NCBI RefSeq assembly: GCF_018408855.1
Contig: NZ_AP024322.1
Coordinates: forward strand, 3,005,136 to 3,069,135
DNA: 64,000 nt
Source of the DNA: Caballeronia sp. NK8
GTDB taxonomy: Bacteria; Pseudomonadota; Gammaproteobacteria; Burkholderiales; Burkholderiaceae
Direction: 5' to 3'
Part shown: positions 9,010 to 17,940 of the stretch, one piece after another
Layout of the letters: each line of letters begins with the position of its first letter
Numbering within the stretch: the stretch's first letter is position 1
Translations under genes and position numbers: made by a program
Notes under the pieces: model-generated
The model's input: the letters and a program-made list of their open reading frames with translations, nothing else
What the model was told of the DNA's origin: nothing
The model's database searches: none

Positions 9010-9597
9010 ATGTCAGTCGAACGTATTCAACAGCAATTCCGCGACAACGCGGCACTCACACTCGAAGCACTCGACGCGCTGGCGGTTCCGATCGCGGCCG
9101 CCATCGACACGCTGTTCGGCGCACTCGCCAATGGCAACAAGATTCTCGTATGCGGCAACGGCGGCTCGGCTGCCGACGCGCAACGCTTCGCCGCGCAACT
9201 GATCGGCCGCTTCGAGCGCGAGCGTCCCGGCTTGCCGGCCATTGCGCTTACGACTGATACATCGATTCTCACGGCCATCGGCAATGACTATGCGTTCGAG
9301 CAGATCTTCTCGAACCAGGTCCGCGCGCTCGGTCAGGCGGGCGACGTGTTGCTTGCGATCAGCACGTCGGGGAACTCCGTCAACGTGCTCGCGGCGATTC
9401 AGGAAGCGCACGAGCGCGAGATGATCGTGATCGCGCTGTTGGGCAAGGGCGGCGGCGCGATGTCCGACGTACTCGCCGATACCGACATCCATATCTGCGT
9501 GCCGTCCGATCGAACGGCGCGCATTCAGGAAGTCCATCTGCTGACCATTCACTGTCTGTGCGACGGCATCGATGCGATGCTGCTCGGAGACGACTGA
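9010..9597 (+). CDS. diaA: SIS-domain phosphoheptose isomerase-like / DnaA initiator-associating protein
   Basis: 195 residues with a single SIS domain: KILVCGNGGSAADAQRFAAQ (about 45-64), LTTDTSILTAIGNDYAF, and AISTSGNSVNVLAAI. Position between yraN and dolP matches E. coli diaA, which binds DnaA and promotes timely initiation, rather than gmhA in LPS heptose synthesis. The two are close paralogues, so sequence alone cannot fully separate them; many annotations call this gene phosphoheptose isomerase. Confidence 0.88.
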   Translation: MSVERIQQQFRDNAALTLEALDALAVPIAAAIDTLFGALANGNKILVCGNGGSAADAQRFAAQLIGRFERERPGLPAIALTTDTSILTAIGNDYAFEQIFSNQVRALGQAGDVLLAISTSGNSVNVLAAIQEAHEREMIVIALLGKGGGAMSDVLADTDIHICVPSDRTARIQEVHLLTIHCLCDGIDAMLLGDD

Positions 9598-9621
9598 AAC
9601 TGACAAGGGGGAACGGAGTTG

Positions 9622-10434
9622 ATGAACAAGACACGCGTCAAGGCGACATTGGCCCAGGCCACGCTCGTGGTGAGCATGCTGTCGGGAGTTGCATTGACGT
9701 TGCAGGGCTGCGCCCTCGCGGTCGTCGGCGCGGCGGCTGGCGGAACGTTGATTGCCACGGATCGTCGCACGCTCGGCGCGCAGACGGAAGACCGCGAGAT
9801 TCAGGTGAAGGCGCTTTCGCGGATCAACGAGAACGTGCCCGATACGGCGCATGTCAACGTGACGGTGTTCAACCGGCGCGTGCTGCTGACCGGCGAAGTG
9901 CCCGACGAAGCGTCGAAGCAGAAGGCCGAGGCGGTCGTGCGCGACATCAACAACGTGGGGAGCATCGTCAACGAACTGGCGGTTCAGGGCGCGAGTTCGA
10001 TTTCTTCGCGTGCCAACGACTCGTATCTCGAAGGCCGCGTGAAGACCGCGATGGTCGGCGAGAAGGACTTGCGCGCGAACTACTACAAGGTGGTGTGCGA
10101 GCGCGGCGTGGTCTATCTGATGGGCCTCGTCACGCAGGACGAGGGCGCGCATGGTGCGGATGTGGCCGCGCGCGTTCCGGGCGTCGAGCAGGTGGTGAAG
10201 GTGTTCCAGTACATCAAGCCTGAAGAGGCCAAGGCACTGGAAGCGGCGGCCGCATCTGATGCGAGCGCGGTGTCGGCGGCGAGCGCGCCGGCGGAGGCGA
10301 CGGTCGGTACGGTGCCGGATTCGGGTGTGACGTCGCGTCCGCTGGATATGCAGTCGCCCGCGCCTGTGAAGAACTCGGATGTGCATCCGGGCAATCCGAA
10401 TCCGGCTGCGGCTCCGGCTCCAGCGGTGAAATAA
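9622..10434 (+). CDS. dolP: BON-domain outer membrane lipoprotein (DolP/YraP-like)
   Basis: 270 residues. The N-terminal lipoprotein signal ends at LQGC (cysteine about 30). Two BON domains follow, at about 55-115 (VNVTVFNRRVLLTGEVPDE) and 125-190 (VVCERGVVYLMGLVTQDE). The C-terminal 75 residues are Ala/Pro/Ser rich, an extension absent from E. coli DolP (191 residues). DolP binds anionic phospholipid at the outer membrane and supports envelope integrity. The ATG at 9622 follows an in-frame TTG. Spacing to the cytochrome gene is 2 bases, so the two are cotranscribed. Confidence 0.88.
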   Translation: MNKTRVKATLAQATLVVSMLSGVALTLQGCALAVVGAAAGGTLIATDRRTLGAQTEDREIQVKALSRINENVPDTAHVNVTVFNRRVLLTGEVPDEASKQKAEAVVRDINNVGSIVNELAVQGASSISSRANDSYLEGRVKTAMVGEKDLRANYYKVVCERGVVYLMGLVTQDEGAHGADVAARVPGVEQVVKVFQYIKPEEAKALEAAAASDASAVSAASAPAEATVGTVPDSGVTSRPLDMQSPAPVKNSDVHPGNPNPAAAPAPAVK

Positions 10435-10436
10435 AT

Positions 10437-10775
10437 ATGGTGCGTGTGATTTTCGGCGCGTTGTGTATCGCCGTGTCTTTGGGCGTGTCGGCCGCGGAGC
10501 AGCCCGTTTCGCCGGCCAATGCGATGGCGATCGCGCGCAGCAATGCATGCATGGGCTGTCACGCGATCGATCGCAAGCTCGTGGGGCCGTCGTTTCAGCA
10601 GATCGCGGAGAAGTACAAGGCCGATCCGCAGGCTAGCGCGAAGCTGGAAAAGAAGGTGAAGAATGGCGGTGCGGGGGTGTGGGGGGCGATTCCTATGCCG
10701 TCGCATCCCAGAATGAGCGATGCGGATATCAGGACCGTCGTCGCGTGGGTTTTGACGGGGGCGCCGGAGAAGTAG
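10437..10775 (+). CDS. Periplasmic class I cytochrome c
   Basis: 112 residues: a Sec signal peptide (about 1-20, ending VSAAE), then one heme c site CMGCH at 38-42 in the helix ARSNACMGCHAID, and LVGPSF after it. A candidate axial Met is in AIPMPSHP. The C-terminal helix DADIRTVVAWVL is typical of small soluble cytochromes of the c551/c552 type. It presumably carries electrons in the periplasm; the partner is unknown. It starts 2 bases after the BON-domain gene. Confidence 0.9.
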   Translation: MVRVIFGALCIAVSLGVSAAEQPVSPANAMAIARSNACMGCHAIDRKLVGPSFQQIAEKYKADPQASAKLEKKVKNGGAGVWGAIPMPSHPRMSDADIRTVVAWVLTGAPEK

Positions 10776-10843
10776 GCGTCGAGCTGGATCGTCCGGGAGG
10801 CTTGCGTGTGGGCGATTTGGCTGTGGTAGAATTTTATCTCGTT

Positions 10844-10919
<76 letters not shown>

Positions 10920-10943
10920 AATTCAAGTCTGGTTAAGTCCAGC

Positions 10944-10987
10944 GAAGGCCGGAAAACCCTTATCCCATAAGGCTTCTGGCCTTTTTT
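10944..10987 (+). terminator. Terminator between tRNA-Ala and the integrase
   Basis: A long interrupted stem (AGGCC...GGCCT outer pairing and CTTAT with ATAAG inside) is followed by TTTTTT at 10982-10987. It would end tRNA transcription, replacing the native terminator now at the other end of the island. Confidence 0.65.
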
Positions 10988-11083
10988 ACGTCCACGGTCG
11001 TCCAAAGACATCCAATGGAATCCTGAGATTTTTCGGGGCAGCATATGGGGCATCGGCCTCTGCCTCCAACTCAGGATGCCCCC

Positions 11084-12268
11084 ATGCCCCTCACCGACGT
11101 TGCTATCAGGAATGCACGGCCGACAGAGAAAACGCGGCGTCTCTGGGACGCTGGTGGGCTGTATCTCGAGATTACCACCAGCGGGTCGAAGCTCTGGCGT
11201 CTGAAGTACCGGTTCGATGGCAGGGAGAAGCGGCTGTCCTTTGGACGGTATCCGGAAGTCAGTCTGAAAGATGCACGGGAAAAGCGCGACGAGGCGCGCA
11301 AGCTGTTGGCGAACGATACGGACCCCAGCGAACACCGCAAGGCAGCCAGGACCGCCAGACTCGTCAGTGCAGCCAACAACTTCGAAGCAATTGCGCGTGA
11401 GTGGTTCGAGCGCATGATGGCCGACAAAGCCAAGTCGCACAAAGACAAGGTTATCGCGCGACTGGAGAACGACATTTTTCCATGGCTCGGCAGGCGGCCC
11501 ATCGCGGACATCACGGCGCCCGAAATGCTCGCCTGCCTGCGGCGCATTGAGGCACGCGGCGCGCGTGATACGGCCCACCGTGCGCTGCAGAACTGCTCGG
11601 CAGTCTTCCGGTACGCGGTGATTACCGGCAAGGCCGTCAGTAATCCCACTGAGCATCTCAGAGGTGCCCTGCCGCCGGCGAGGCCAGGCCACTTTGCAGC
11701 TGTCACGGAACCCGAGAAAGTCGGGCCGCTGTTGCGCAAAATGGATGAAGTGAATGCGACCTTTCCTGTTCAGTGCGCGCTCAGGCTTGCGCCATATCTG
11801 TTCTGCCGGCCAGTCGAGTTACGGACGATGCGCTGGAATGAGGTGCATCTCGACGAAGCAGAATGGCGCTACATCGTTGGCAAGACGCAAACACCCCATC
11901 TTGTCCCGCTCGCATCCCAAGCCGTTGCCATCCTGCGTGAACTGCAGCCGATGACGGGACGATGGGACTACGTTTTTCCGGGCAGACACGACAAGAAGCA
12001 GCCGATGTCGAGCAACACGGTGAATGTGGCGTTGAAGCGGGCTGGCATCAGCACCCGTGATGAGCAGACGGGACACGGCTTCAGGGCGATGGCTCGGACC
12101 ATCCTGCACGAGCGGCTGGGTATCCGGCCGGAAGTCATTGAACACCAGCTCGCGCACAGCGTCCCAGACCCGCTCGGTACGGCCTACAACCGGACGAAGT
12201 TTTTAGATGAACGGAGAAAAATGATGCAGGAATGGGCGGACTATTTGGATAAGTTGCGCGAAAACTAG
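11084..12268 (+). CDS. P4-type tyrosine recombinase (island integrase 1)
   Basis: 394 residues from the ATG at 11084; an in-frame ATG at 11045 would add 13 residues. Domains: the arm-binding DUF4102 domain (about 1-85, LTDVAIRNARPTEK), an SAM-like core-binding domain (about 95-180), and a catalytic domain with Arg in FCRPVELRTMRW, HGFRAMART, the third histidine in QLAHSVPD and the nucleophile in GTAYNRT. It integrates and excises the island at the tRNA-Ala 3' end, 165 bases upstream. All catalytic residues are present, so it looks functional. It is clearly homologous to integrase 2 at 15116-16372. Confidence 0.95.
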   Translation: MPLTDVAIRNARPTEKTRRLWDAGGLYLEITTSGSKLWRLKYRFDGREKRLSFGRYPEVSLKDAREKRDEARKLLANDTDPSEHRKAARTARLVSAANNFEAIAREWFERMMADKAKSHKDKVIARLENDIFPWLGRRPIADITAPEMLACLRRIEARGARDTAHRALQNCSAVFRYAVITGKAVSNPTEHLRGALPPARPGHFAAVTEPEKVGPLLRKMDEVNATFPVQCALRLAPYLFCRPVELRTMRWNEVHLDEAEWRYIVGKTQTPHLVPLASQAVAILRELQPMTGRWDYVFPGRHDKKQPMSSNTVNVALKRAGISTRDEQTGHGFRAMARTILHERLGIRPEVIEHQLAHSVPDPLGTAYNRTKFLDERRKMMQEWADYLDKLREN

Positions 12269-12469
12269 AACGGTTGCGCAATTAATTGCCAAAAAAGTGC
12301 TTGACGACGCATTTAAAGGCAAGCAATACTTCGTCCGTCGTCGATGTACGACAGCTGCCGGCAAGCCCTGCCCCGGCAGCTTTGTTTGAGGAATCTATTG
12401 AGGCAGTATCCCCACGCTCAGGTGTGGATTGAGGACATATCTCCAGGGGCGTTATTTGGAGATGGTCAC
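12269..12469. other. Intergenic region after integrase 1 with terminator
   Basis: Holds a hairpin with a 9-bp stem (12353-12361 with 12373-12381) followed by a T-rich tract. The same hairpin type and surrounding bases recur after integrase 2 (16399-16427), and the bases before the two alpA starts (GTGGATTGAGG and what follows) match as well. The two modules are therefore copies of one ancestral arrangement. Confidence 0.6.
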
Positions 12470-12584
12470 ATGCAAAATCAGCGTGACTTTGTTGTTCGCC
12501 AGCCCAATGTGGTGGCGCTTTTTCCTGTTCAGCATCCGGTTGCGATTGAGCGCCGTGCTCACAGTCAGCTCACTAGAGAACGAC
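12470..12584 (+). pseudogene. Truncated AlpA-like regulator (module 1)
   Basis: Starts at ATG 12470 with MQNQRDFVVRQPNVVALFPV, which lines up with MQTQHDLLLRLPEVLARIPV of the intact alpA at 16512. After about 20 residues the similarity fades, and near residue 38 the frame runs into the IS21-type end. The helix-turn-helix and the C-terminal half are missing, so it cannot be functional as a standard AlpA. Confidence 0.6.
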
Positions 12585-12732
12585 AATTATCTTGGCCGGT
12601 CCTTTGACAGTTACCTTGGCCGGTGGTGAGGAGTCGAAGGCGGCGTAGCCGCCGGAGACGACGAACTACCGGCGGCGCCGGAGTAACGGGGTTTTACGAT
12701 GGCTGATCGCGTCGAACAAGAAGCGAACAGCC

Positions 12733-14232
12733 ATGCCTGGAACCTACGTGACGGACCAGCAGGTCCGACTCTATATGAGTAAGCGCAAACATCACACTCA
12801 GGAAGTCGCCGCGGCGATGGCGGGCATGAGCGTTCGCACGGCCCGGCGCATCGAGCATGAGGGCCGTCTGCCGTCGCAGAAGCCATCACGCGCGTGGCGT
12901 ACACGTCACGATCCGTTCGCGGAAGTTTGGGAGAGCGAGGTCGTGCCATTGCTGCGCCACGCGCCCCGGCTCAAGGCCATCACGTTGCTGTGCAAGCTGC
13001 AGGAGGCGCATCCGGGCCTCTTCCCTGACAGCATGCGGCGTACGCTCGAGCGGCGCGTCAGCCAATGGCGCGCACTCGAGGGCCCTGGCAAGGAGATCTT
13101 CTTCCCGCAGCAGCACTTGCCCGGCGTGCAGGGGCTCTCGGACTTTACCGACATGCGGGATCTGCGCGTGACGGTCGCCGGTGCGCCCCTCGATCACCGG
13201 CTCTATCACTTCGTGCTCGCGTTCTCGCACTGGGAATATGCCTATGTCGTCGAAGGTGGCGAGAGCTTCGAGGCCCTCTCCACCGGATTACAGAACGCGC
13301 TGTGGCAAGCCGGCGGCTGCCCGCATGAGCATCGCACCGACAGCCTATCGGCAGCGTTCAAGAATTTGCAGACTGAAGAGGACTTCACGGCTCGCTATGA
13401 CGCACTGCTGGTGCATTACGGCATGGCCGGCACGCGCAATAACGTCGGCGTGGCCCATGAGAACGGTAGTGTGGAATCCTCGCACCGCCATCTGAAGGAG
13501 GCGATCGACCAAGCGCTGATGCTGCGTGGCCATCGCGACTTCGACGATCGGGCTGCCTATGACGCGTTTGTTCGCGACGTCGTCATGCGCCGTAACCGCC
13601 GTAACGCAGCGGCGTTTAACGCTGAGCGCGAACATTTGCAGGATTTGCCCGCACATCGCACGACCGACTTCATCGAAGAGGAAGCACGCGTGACACGCTG
13701 TGGCACCTTCACCGTGCGGGGCATTCTCTACAGCGCGCCGTCGCGCCTGATTGGTCACCGTCTGAAGGTGCGCGTCTATGCCGATCACCTCGACTGCTAT
13801 CTGTCCGGCGCGCTCGTGCACAGCACAGCACGGGGCTCGCATGCGGCCAATAGCCGCCGTCGCAAGCTCGACTACCGGCACTTCATTGAGGCGCTCAAGC
13901 GCAAGCCCCAGGCGTTCAAGGGGCTAGCGTTTCGCGACGACTTGTTTCCGCGCGAGGCGTACCGCCGGACGTGGGAGCGGCTTGAGGCTCGGCTCACGCA
14001 GCGCGAAGCCTGCAAGACCATGGTCGGCTTACTGGAACTGGCCGCGAATCACGGAGTCGAGGCCGTTCTTGCTGAGCGGCTCGAGGCGTTGCTCGCCGCT
14101 GGCGAGCTGCCCGATCTCGAGCAACTACAGAATGAATTTGCGCCGCGGCAGGCGCAATGCCCAGACGTGGCTGTGGACATGCCGACGGCCGCTCTCTATG
14201 ACACGCTGCTTGGCGAGGAGGCATCGGTATGA
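12733..14232 (+). CDS. istA: IS21-family transposase IstA
   Basis: 499 residues. An N-terminal helix-turn-helix (about 12-45, AAAMAGMSVRTARRIEHEG) is followed by an rve-type DDE integrase core (SDFTDMRDL about 137-145, HRTDSLSAAF about 202-211, and HENGSVESSHRHLKEAI with the Glu about 250) and a C-terminal beta-barrel region. It catalyses transposition together with IstB. Full length and apparently intact. Confidence 0.95.
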   Translation: MPGTYVTDQQVRLYMSKRKHHTQEVAAAMAGMSVRTARRIEHEGRLPSQKPSRAWRTRHDPFAEVWESEVVPLLRHAPRLKAITLLCKLQEAHPGLFPDSMRRTLERRVSQWRALEGPGKEIFFPQQHLPGVQGLSDFTDMRDLRVTVAGAPLDHRLYHFVLAFSHWEYAYVVEGGESFEALSTGLQNALWQAGGCPHEHRTDSLSAAFKNLQTEEDFTARYDALLVHYGMAGTRNNVGVAHENGSVESSHRHLKEAIDQALMLRGHRDFDDRAAYDAFVRDVVMRRNRRNAAAFNAEREHLQDLPAHRTTDFIEEEARVTRCGTFTVRGILYSAPSRLIGHRLKVRVYADHLDCYLSGALVHSTARGSHAANSRRRKLDYRHFIEALKRKPQAFKGLAFRDDLFPREAYRRTWERLEARLTQREACKTMVGLLELAANHGVEAVLAERLEALLAAGELPDLEQLQNEFAPRQAQCPDVAVDMPTAALYDTLLGEEASV

Positions 14233-15050
14233 ACGCGCCCGCAATTTACGATGCCGCCCGTATGGGGCTGATGCTCACCGAGTTGCGCTTGCCGACGATC
14301 GCGCGGCTATGGTCCGAGTTCACACAGCGCTCCGACAAGGAAGGCTGGCCATCGACGCGCCTGCTCGGCGCGCTGCTCGAGCACGAACTGGCCGAGCGCG
14401 CGAAACGGCGCATCGAGCGGCATCGCGTCGAATCGCATTTGGACCCAAGCAAGACGCTCGAGGCCTTCGACTTCGGCTTGGTACCAATGGTGTCCAAGGC
14501 ACATGTAATGGCGCTCGCGAGCGGCGACTCGTGGCTCGAGAAAGGCGCCACGATCCTGCTGTTTGGGCCACCGGGTGCCGGGAAGAGCCATTTAGGCTCC
14601 GGCATTGGTCATGCGCTGATCGACGCCGGGTACCGGGTGCTGTTCACACGCACCGGCGAAATCGTGCAGAAGCTGCAGGCGGCACGCCAAAGCCTGCAGT
14701 TGCCATCGATGCTCGCCAAGCTCGATCACTTCGATCTGATCATCCTCGATGACCTGTCGTACGTCAGAAAGGACCAGGCCGAAACGAGCGTGCTGTTCGA
14801 ATTGATTGCGGAAAGATACGAGCGTCGAAGCCTTCTCATCACGGCCAACGCCGCGTTCTCCGGCTGGAATGATGTCTTCCCCGATCCCTCAATGACGGTC
14901 GCCGCCATCGACCGACTGGTGCATCACTCGACGATCTTCGAGCTGAACGTGGAGAGCTACCGGCGTCGCAGTGCCGATGACAACAAGCGCGCGCGGCGGC
15001 GTCAATTACCCCACCCCGAATCGGAAGGAGCGACAACTATGCCGAGCTGA
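14229..15050 (+). CDS. istB: IS21-family helper ATPase IstB
   Basis: 273 residues, a DnaC-like AAA+ ATPase. Walker A is GPPGAGKSH (about 116-124), Walker B is LIILDDLSY (about 172-180), and the sensor region is SLLITANAAFSGW. IstB controls target choice for IstA. Its ATG overlaps the istA stop codon (ATGA), the usual coupling in this family. Intact. Confidence 0.95.
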   Translation: MNAPAIYDAARMGLMLTELRLPTIARLWSEFTQRSDKEGWPSTRLLGALLEHELAERAKRRIERHRVESHLDPSKTLEAFDFGLVPMVSKAHVMALASGDSWLEKGATILLFGPPGAGKSHLGSGIGHALIDAGYRVLFTRTGEIVQKLQAARQSLQLPSMLAKLDHFDLIILDDLSYVRKDQAETSVLFELIAERYERRSLLITANAAFSGWNDVFPDPSMTVAAIDRLVHHSTIFELNVESYRRRSADDNKRARRRQLPHPESEGATTMPS

Positions 15051-15115
15051 GCAGCGACAACTAACCCCGTCGACCGGCCAAGATAGTTGTCGCCCGGGCG
15101 GCCATCGTAATTGAC

Positions 15116-16372
15116 AATCTACAGCTCACGGACATCGCCATCAAGAACGCGAAGCCGCGTGGCAAGAGCTATCGCCTGTACGATACCGGCAGCCTGTATC
15201 TCGAAGTCTTTCCGAACGGTTCGAAGCTTTGGCGCTGGAAGTATCGCTTTCAAGGCAAGGAAAAGCGGCTGGCGCTGGGAGCATATGGAACGTCGGACGC
15301 AAGTGTCGGGCTGAGCGATGCACGCGCAAGGCGAGACGACGCACGCAAGCTGCTGAGAACTGGCATTGACCCCAATGCAAACAAACGGCTGGTCGCGACC
15401 GCGAGGAAACTTGAGGCAGCTAGCACTTTCGAGGCTGTTGCCCGCGACTGGTACGAAAAGAGGATGTCGGAAAAAGCCGAGTCCCACCGAGTGAAGGTCA
15501 AGGCGCGACTGGAGAACGACCTCATTCCATGGCTAGGCAAGCAGGCGGTTACGGACATTACGGCGCCCGACATTCTGGCGTGCCTGCGACGTATCGAGGA
15601 CCGGGGCGCACGAGATACGGCACACCGTGCGCTACAGAATTGCTCCGCGGTGTTTTCATACGCTATATCGACTGGTCTGGCCCGGGACAATCCCGCCGCT
15701 CACATGAAAGGTGCGTTGCGACCAGCAAAGCCCGGCCACTTTGCCGCCATCACGGAACCGAGCGACGTGGGCCAGCTGCTGCGTAGGATGGATGCGGTTA
15801 GCGCCACGCTTCCAGTCAAGTGTGCGCTGCGGCTAGTCCCATATCTGTTCTGCCGGCCAGGAGAACTGCGGGCAATGCGGTGGAACGAAGTCCATCTCGA
15901 CGCAGCCCAATGGCGGTACGTTGCGAGTAAAACCGGGACAGACCATATCGTCGCGCTTCCGAAGCAGGCGGTAGCTCTCCTGCGCGAGCTATATCCCTTG
16001 ACGGGGCGAGGGGAGTTTGTCTTTCCCGGTAGGGACGATAAATCGCAACCAATGTCGAATGCCAGCATGAATAGGGCTTTGCAGCGCGCTGGTATTAACA
16101 CTCGGGAAGAGCACACCGGACATGGATTCCGTGCGATGGCTCGCACCATACTCCATGAATGTTTGGGCGTCGAGTCAGACGTCATTGAGCTCCAGCTGGC
16201 ACACCGTGTCCCTGATGTGTTGGGGCGAGCGTATAACCGCACACAGTTTCTGAACGCCCGCAAAAAAATGATGCAGCAGTGGGCAGACTACCTGGACCGG
16301 CTACGCGACGGTGTCGAGCCGGAAGCGGCGGCCGAACCCCGGCTGCTTATCGGGCCCCGCGAGGGCAGGTGA
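15116..16372 (+). pseudogene. P4-type integrase 2, start codon lost to IS21
   Basis: From about 15125 the frame reads LTDIAIKNAKPRGKSYRLYD, the N terminus of a DUF4102 integrase minus its first two or three residues. It continues without a break to 16372 (about 416 codons). Catalytic residues are intact: FCRPGELRAMRW, HGFRAMART, LAHRVPD and RAYNRT. Upstream in this frame there is no ATG, GTG or TTG within the IS end, only weak ATT or ATC codons; the first in-frame ATG is at 15464, which would remove the arm-binding domain. It is thus probably inactive. Closely related to integrase 1. Confidence 0.8.
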
Positions 16373-16398
16373 CTCATCTCGGGGTTTGATTGAATAAC

Positions 16399-16431
16399 AG
16401 CTGCCGGTAAGCCCGCCTCCGGCAGCTTGAG
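16399..16431 (+). terminator. Terminator after integrase 2
   Basis: 9-bp stem AGCTGCCGG (16399-16407) with CCGGCAGCT (16419-16427). The T tract is poor, so the strength is uncertain. It is the counterpart of the hairpin at 12353-12381. Confidence 0.5.
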
Positions 16432-16511
16432 CAAAAAGCAAGGCAGTCACTTCGCGACCGACTCGTGGATTGAGGTATTGCCTCGGGTGCAAATTTTTTT
16501 GGAGTTGATTT

Positions 16512-16715
16512 ATGCAAACTCAGCATGACTTACTATTGCGTCTGCCGGAAGTGCTGGCGCGCATTCCAGTTTCACGTGCAACCTGGTACGCAGGGGTGAA
16601 AAGTGGCCGCTATCCCAAGCCTGTTTCACTCGGCCCGCGGTGTGTCGCGTGGAAGGCGAGCGAAATTCAGCAACTGGTTACACGAGGTGCGCGGGACGCT
16701 TCCTCAGCGGACTAG
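16512..16715 (+). CDS. alpA: AlpA family phage/island regulator
   Basis: 67 residues. LLRLPEVLARIPVSRATWYAGVKSGRYPKPVSLGPRCVAWK is spread over about 9-50 and is the standard AlpA winged helix-turn-helix. GGAG lies upstream of the ATG. In P4-like islands AlpA proteins switch on integrase expression or act as excisionase-like factors. It follows integrase 2 and is the intact counterpart of the cut gene at 12470. Confidence 0.9.
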   Translation: MQTQHDLLLRLPEVLARIPVSRATWYAGVKSGRYPKPVSLGPRCVAWKASEIQQLVTRGARDASSAD

Positions 16716-16921
16716 TATGTTTCGATGCCGTGGGACTGGACGTCGATTCCGTCGTTGCGTTCAGTCCTGTTATCAACTGCCGAGTCTGCTCGAAAATACG
16801 AGAATAGCTGCTCACGGCGCTTTGATGAAGCAAGCGGCGCAGGTATCTGAAGTTCGGCGTAATTCGGTAAAGGGAGATATTTGGGCAGACGGTTTGCCGC
16901 GGTCGCTCTAACGGGTGTAAT

Positions 16922-17146
16922 TTGCGCGATGTCGCGTACAAACAACGCGATGTGGCCGAGCGGCTTTATGCACTCTCCGGCTATGAGTCACACAGGCGCA
17001 ATTTCAAGGCTAGCCGTATTCGTGCGTTGGAGAAACTCAATGGCAGGGAAACGCCTCTGTGTAGCAGAGTAGCGACCTACCACTTCAACCAGGACAGAAA
17101 GATTTACGTTATCCGTAGCGAACTGCGCGCGGCCGTCGTAAATTGA
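16922..17146 (+). CDS. Small hypothetical protein
   Basis: Up to 74 residues from a TTG start at 16922; the frame is open from 16871. The text (RDVAYKQRDVAERLYALSG, then FNQDRKIYVIRSELRAAV) is charged and could be a small soluble protein. I do not recognise a family. The 200 bases between alpA and this frame show nothing clear. The gene is convergent with the HNH nuclease gene. Coding status is doubtful because there is no good start site. Confidence 0.35.
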   Translation: MRDVAYKQRDVAERLYALSGYESHRRNFKASRIRALEKLNGRETPLCSRVATYHFNQDRKIYVIRSELRAAVVN

Positions 17147-17172
17147 ATGCTTGTGGCGTCCTGCGGCGTAAA

Positions 17173-17913
17173 TCAAGGCATGCGTACTTTAGAAGAGTCG
17201 GCTTTGCGAAATTCGTTGTTGTGGTGAAACGCCAAGTAGGGTGCGTGGGATGTCCTTAGGTCACGAATTGCCCAGTTTTCCGAAACTCCCAATTGAGCTC
17301 TCGCGGAAAGGGGGAGTAACTCCGATACGAGCAGGGTCCCTTGGCCCGAGAAAGAAATCCAGCCACCATCGAACAATGCATCAATGTGCGGCGCAAGCAG
17401 GAGTCCGTTGAATACGTCGAGTCTCTCGTCGTCGTTCACACATTTGGCCCAAGGTTTGATGTGTGAGGCGCGGAGCAAAGGAAGTACGGCGAGGCCCGTG
17501 ACGCAACAACGCCCCTGCCAATAATCCATCTGCGCATTTCTAAAAAGTTCTTGCCCCACACGTTGTATTACTAGGCGTTCGGCCTCGGTGGACTGCGGCA
17601 GATGCTCCTTTGCGCGTCGGAACTGGTCCGCCACACGGTTGGGCATAGTAGTTGCAATGGCTGAAGCGCGTTGCAGTGTGGCGTAGAGCTGGTCAAGGTC
17701 AGGCACTGCGACAATATTGCCATCACCGCTACCAAATAGGGCCGGAACCGATGCCGAAATCCGAAATCCGCCTTCCTCGGCATGCACAGTTAGCGCTTCG
17801 GGAAACTGCGCAGACCGCAGCTCCAGACCGCCATCTTTTAGTAGAACCGGCGTGCGCTCGAAGCCGCAATCTGTGGCAGCCTTCTCAAGTCGCAGGCGTT
17901 CTAGCGGCGTCAT
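17173..17913 (-). CDS. HNH endonuclease-domain protein (last gene of defence operon)
   Basis: 246 residues. The N-terminal 110 residues have no recognised domain. The HNH_2-type nuclease motif is at about 134-190: GRCCVTGLA, then RASHIKPWAKC (His 151), then FNGLLLAPHIDALFDGGWISF (Asn 169, His 176). Proteins with this C-terminal block are common in restriction and other defence loci. It starts 27 bases after the RNA ligase stop with AGGGG upstream of its ATG, so it is probably cotranscribed. Target DNA or RNA is unknown. Confidence 0.82.
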   Translation of the reverse strand: MTPLERLRLEKAATDCGFERTPVLLKDGGLELRSAQFPEALTVHAEEGGFRISASVPALFGSGDGNIVAVPDLDQLYATLQRASAIATTMPNRVADQFRRAKEHLPQSTEAERLVIQRVGQELFRNAQMDYWQGRCCVTGLAVLPLLRASHIKPWAKCVNDDERLDVFNGLLLAPHIDALFDGGWISFSGQGTLLVSELLPLSARAQLGVSENWAIRDLRTSHAPYLAFHHNNEFRKADSSKVRMP

Positions 17914-17940
17914 GCCATGTCCCCTGATAACCTGTATCGG

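Larger units (their letters stand above)
12583..15114 (+). mobile_element. IS21-family insertion sequence (istAB)
   Basis: Carries istA and istB overlapping by 4 bases. The left end has two direct copies of a 19-bp motif, GACAATTATCTTGGCCGGT and GACAGTTACCTTGGCCGGT. The right end has inverted versions (ACCGGCCAAGATAGTTGTC near 15073 and a diverged outer copy near 15100-15114). Such repeated subterminal motifs are usual for IS21. The exact outer ends are uncertain by a few bases. I see no target duplication, and the IS sits exactly where alpA 1 and the start of integrase 2 are lost. Confidence 0.85.
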
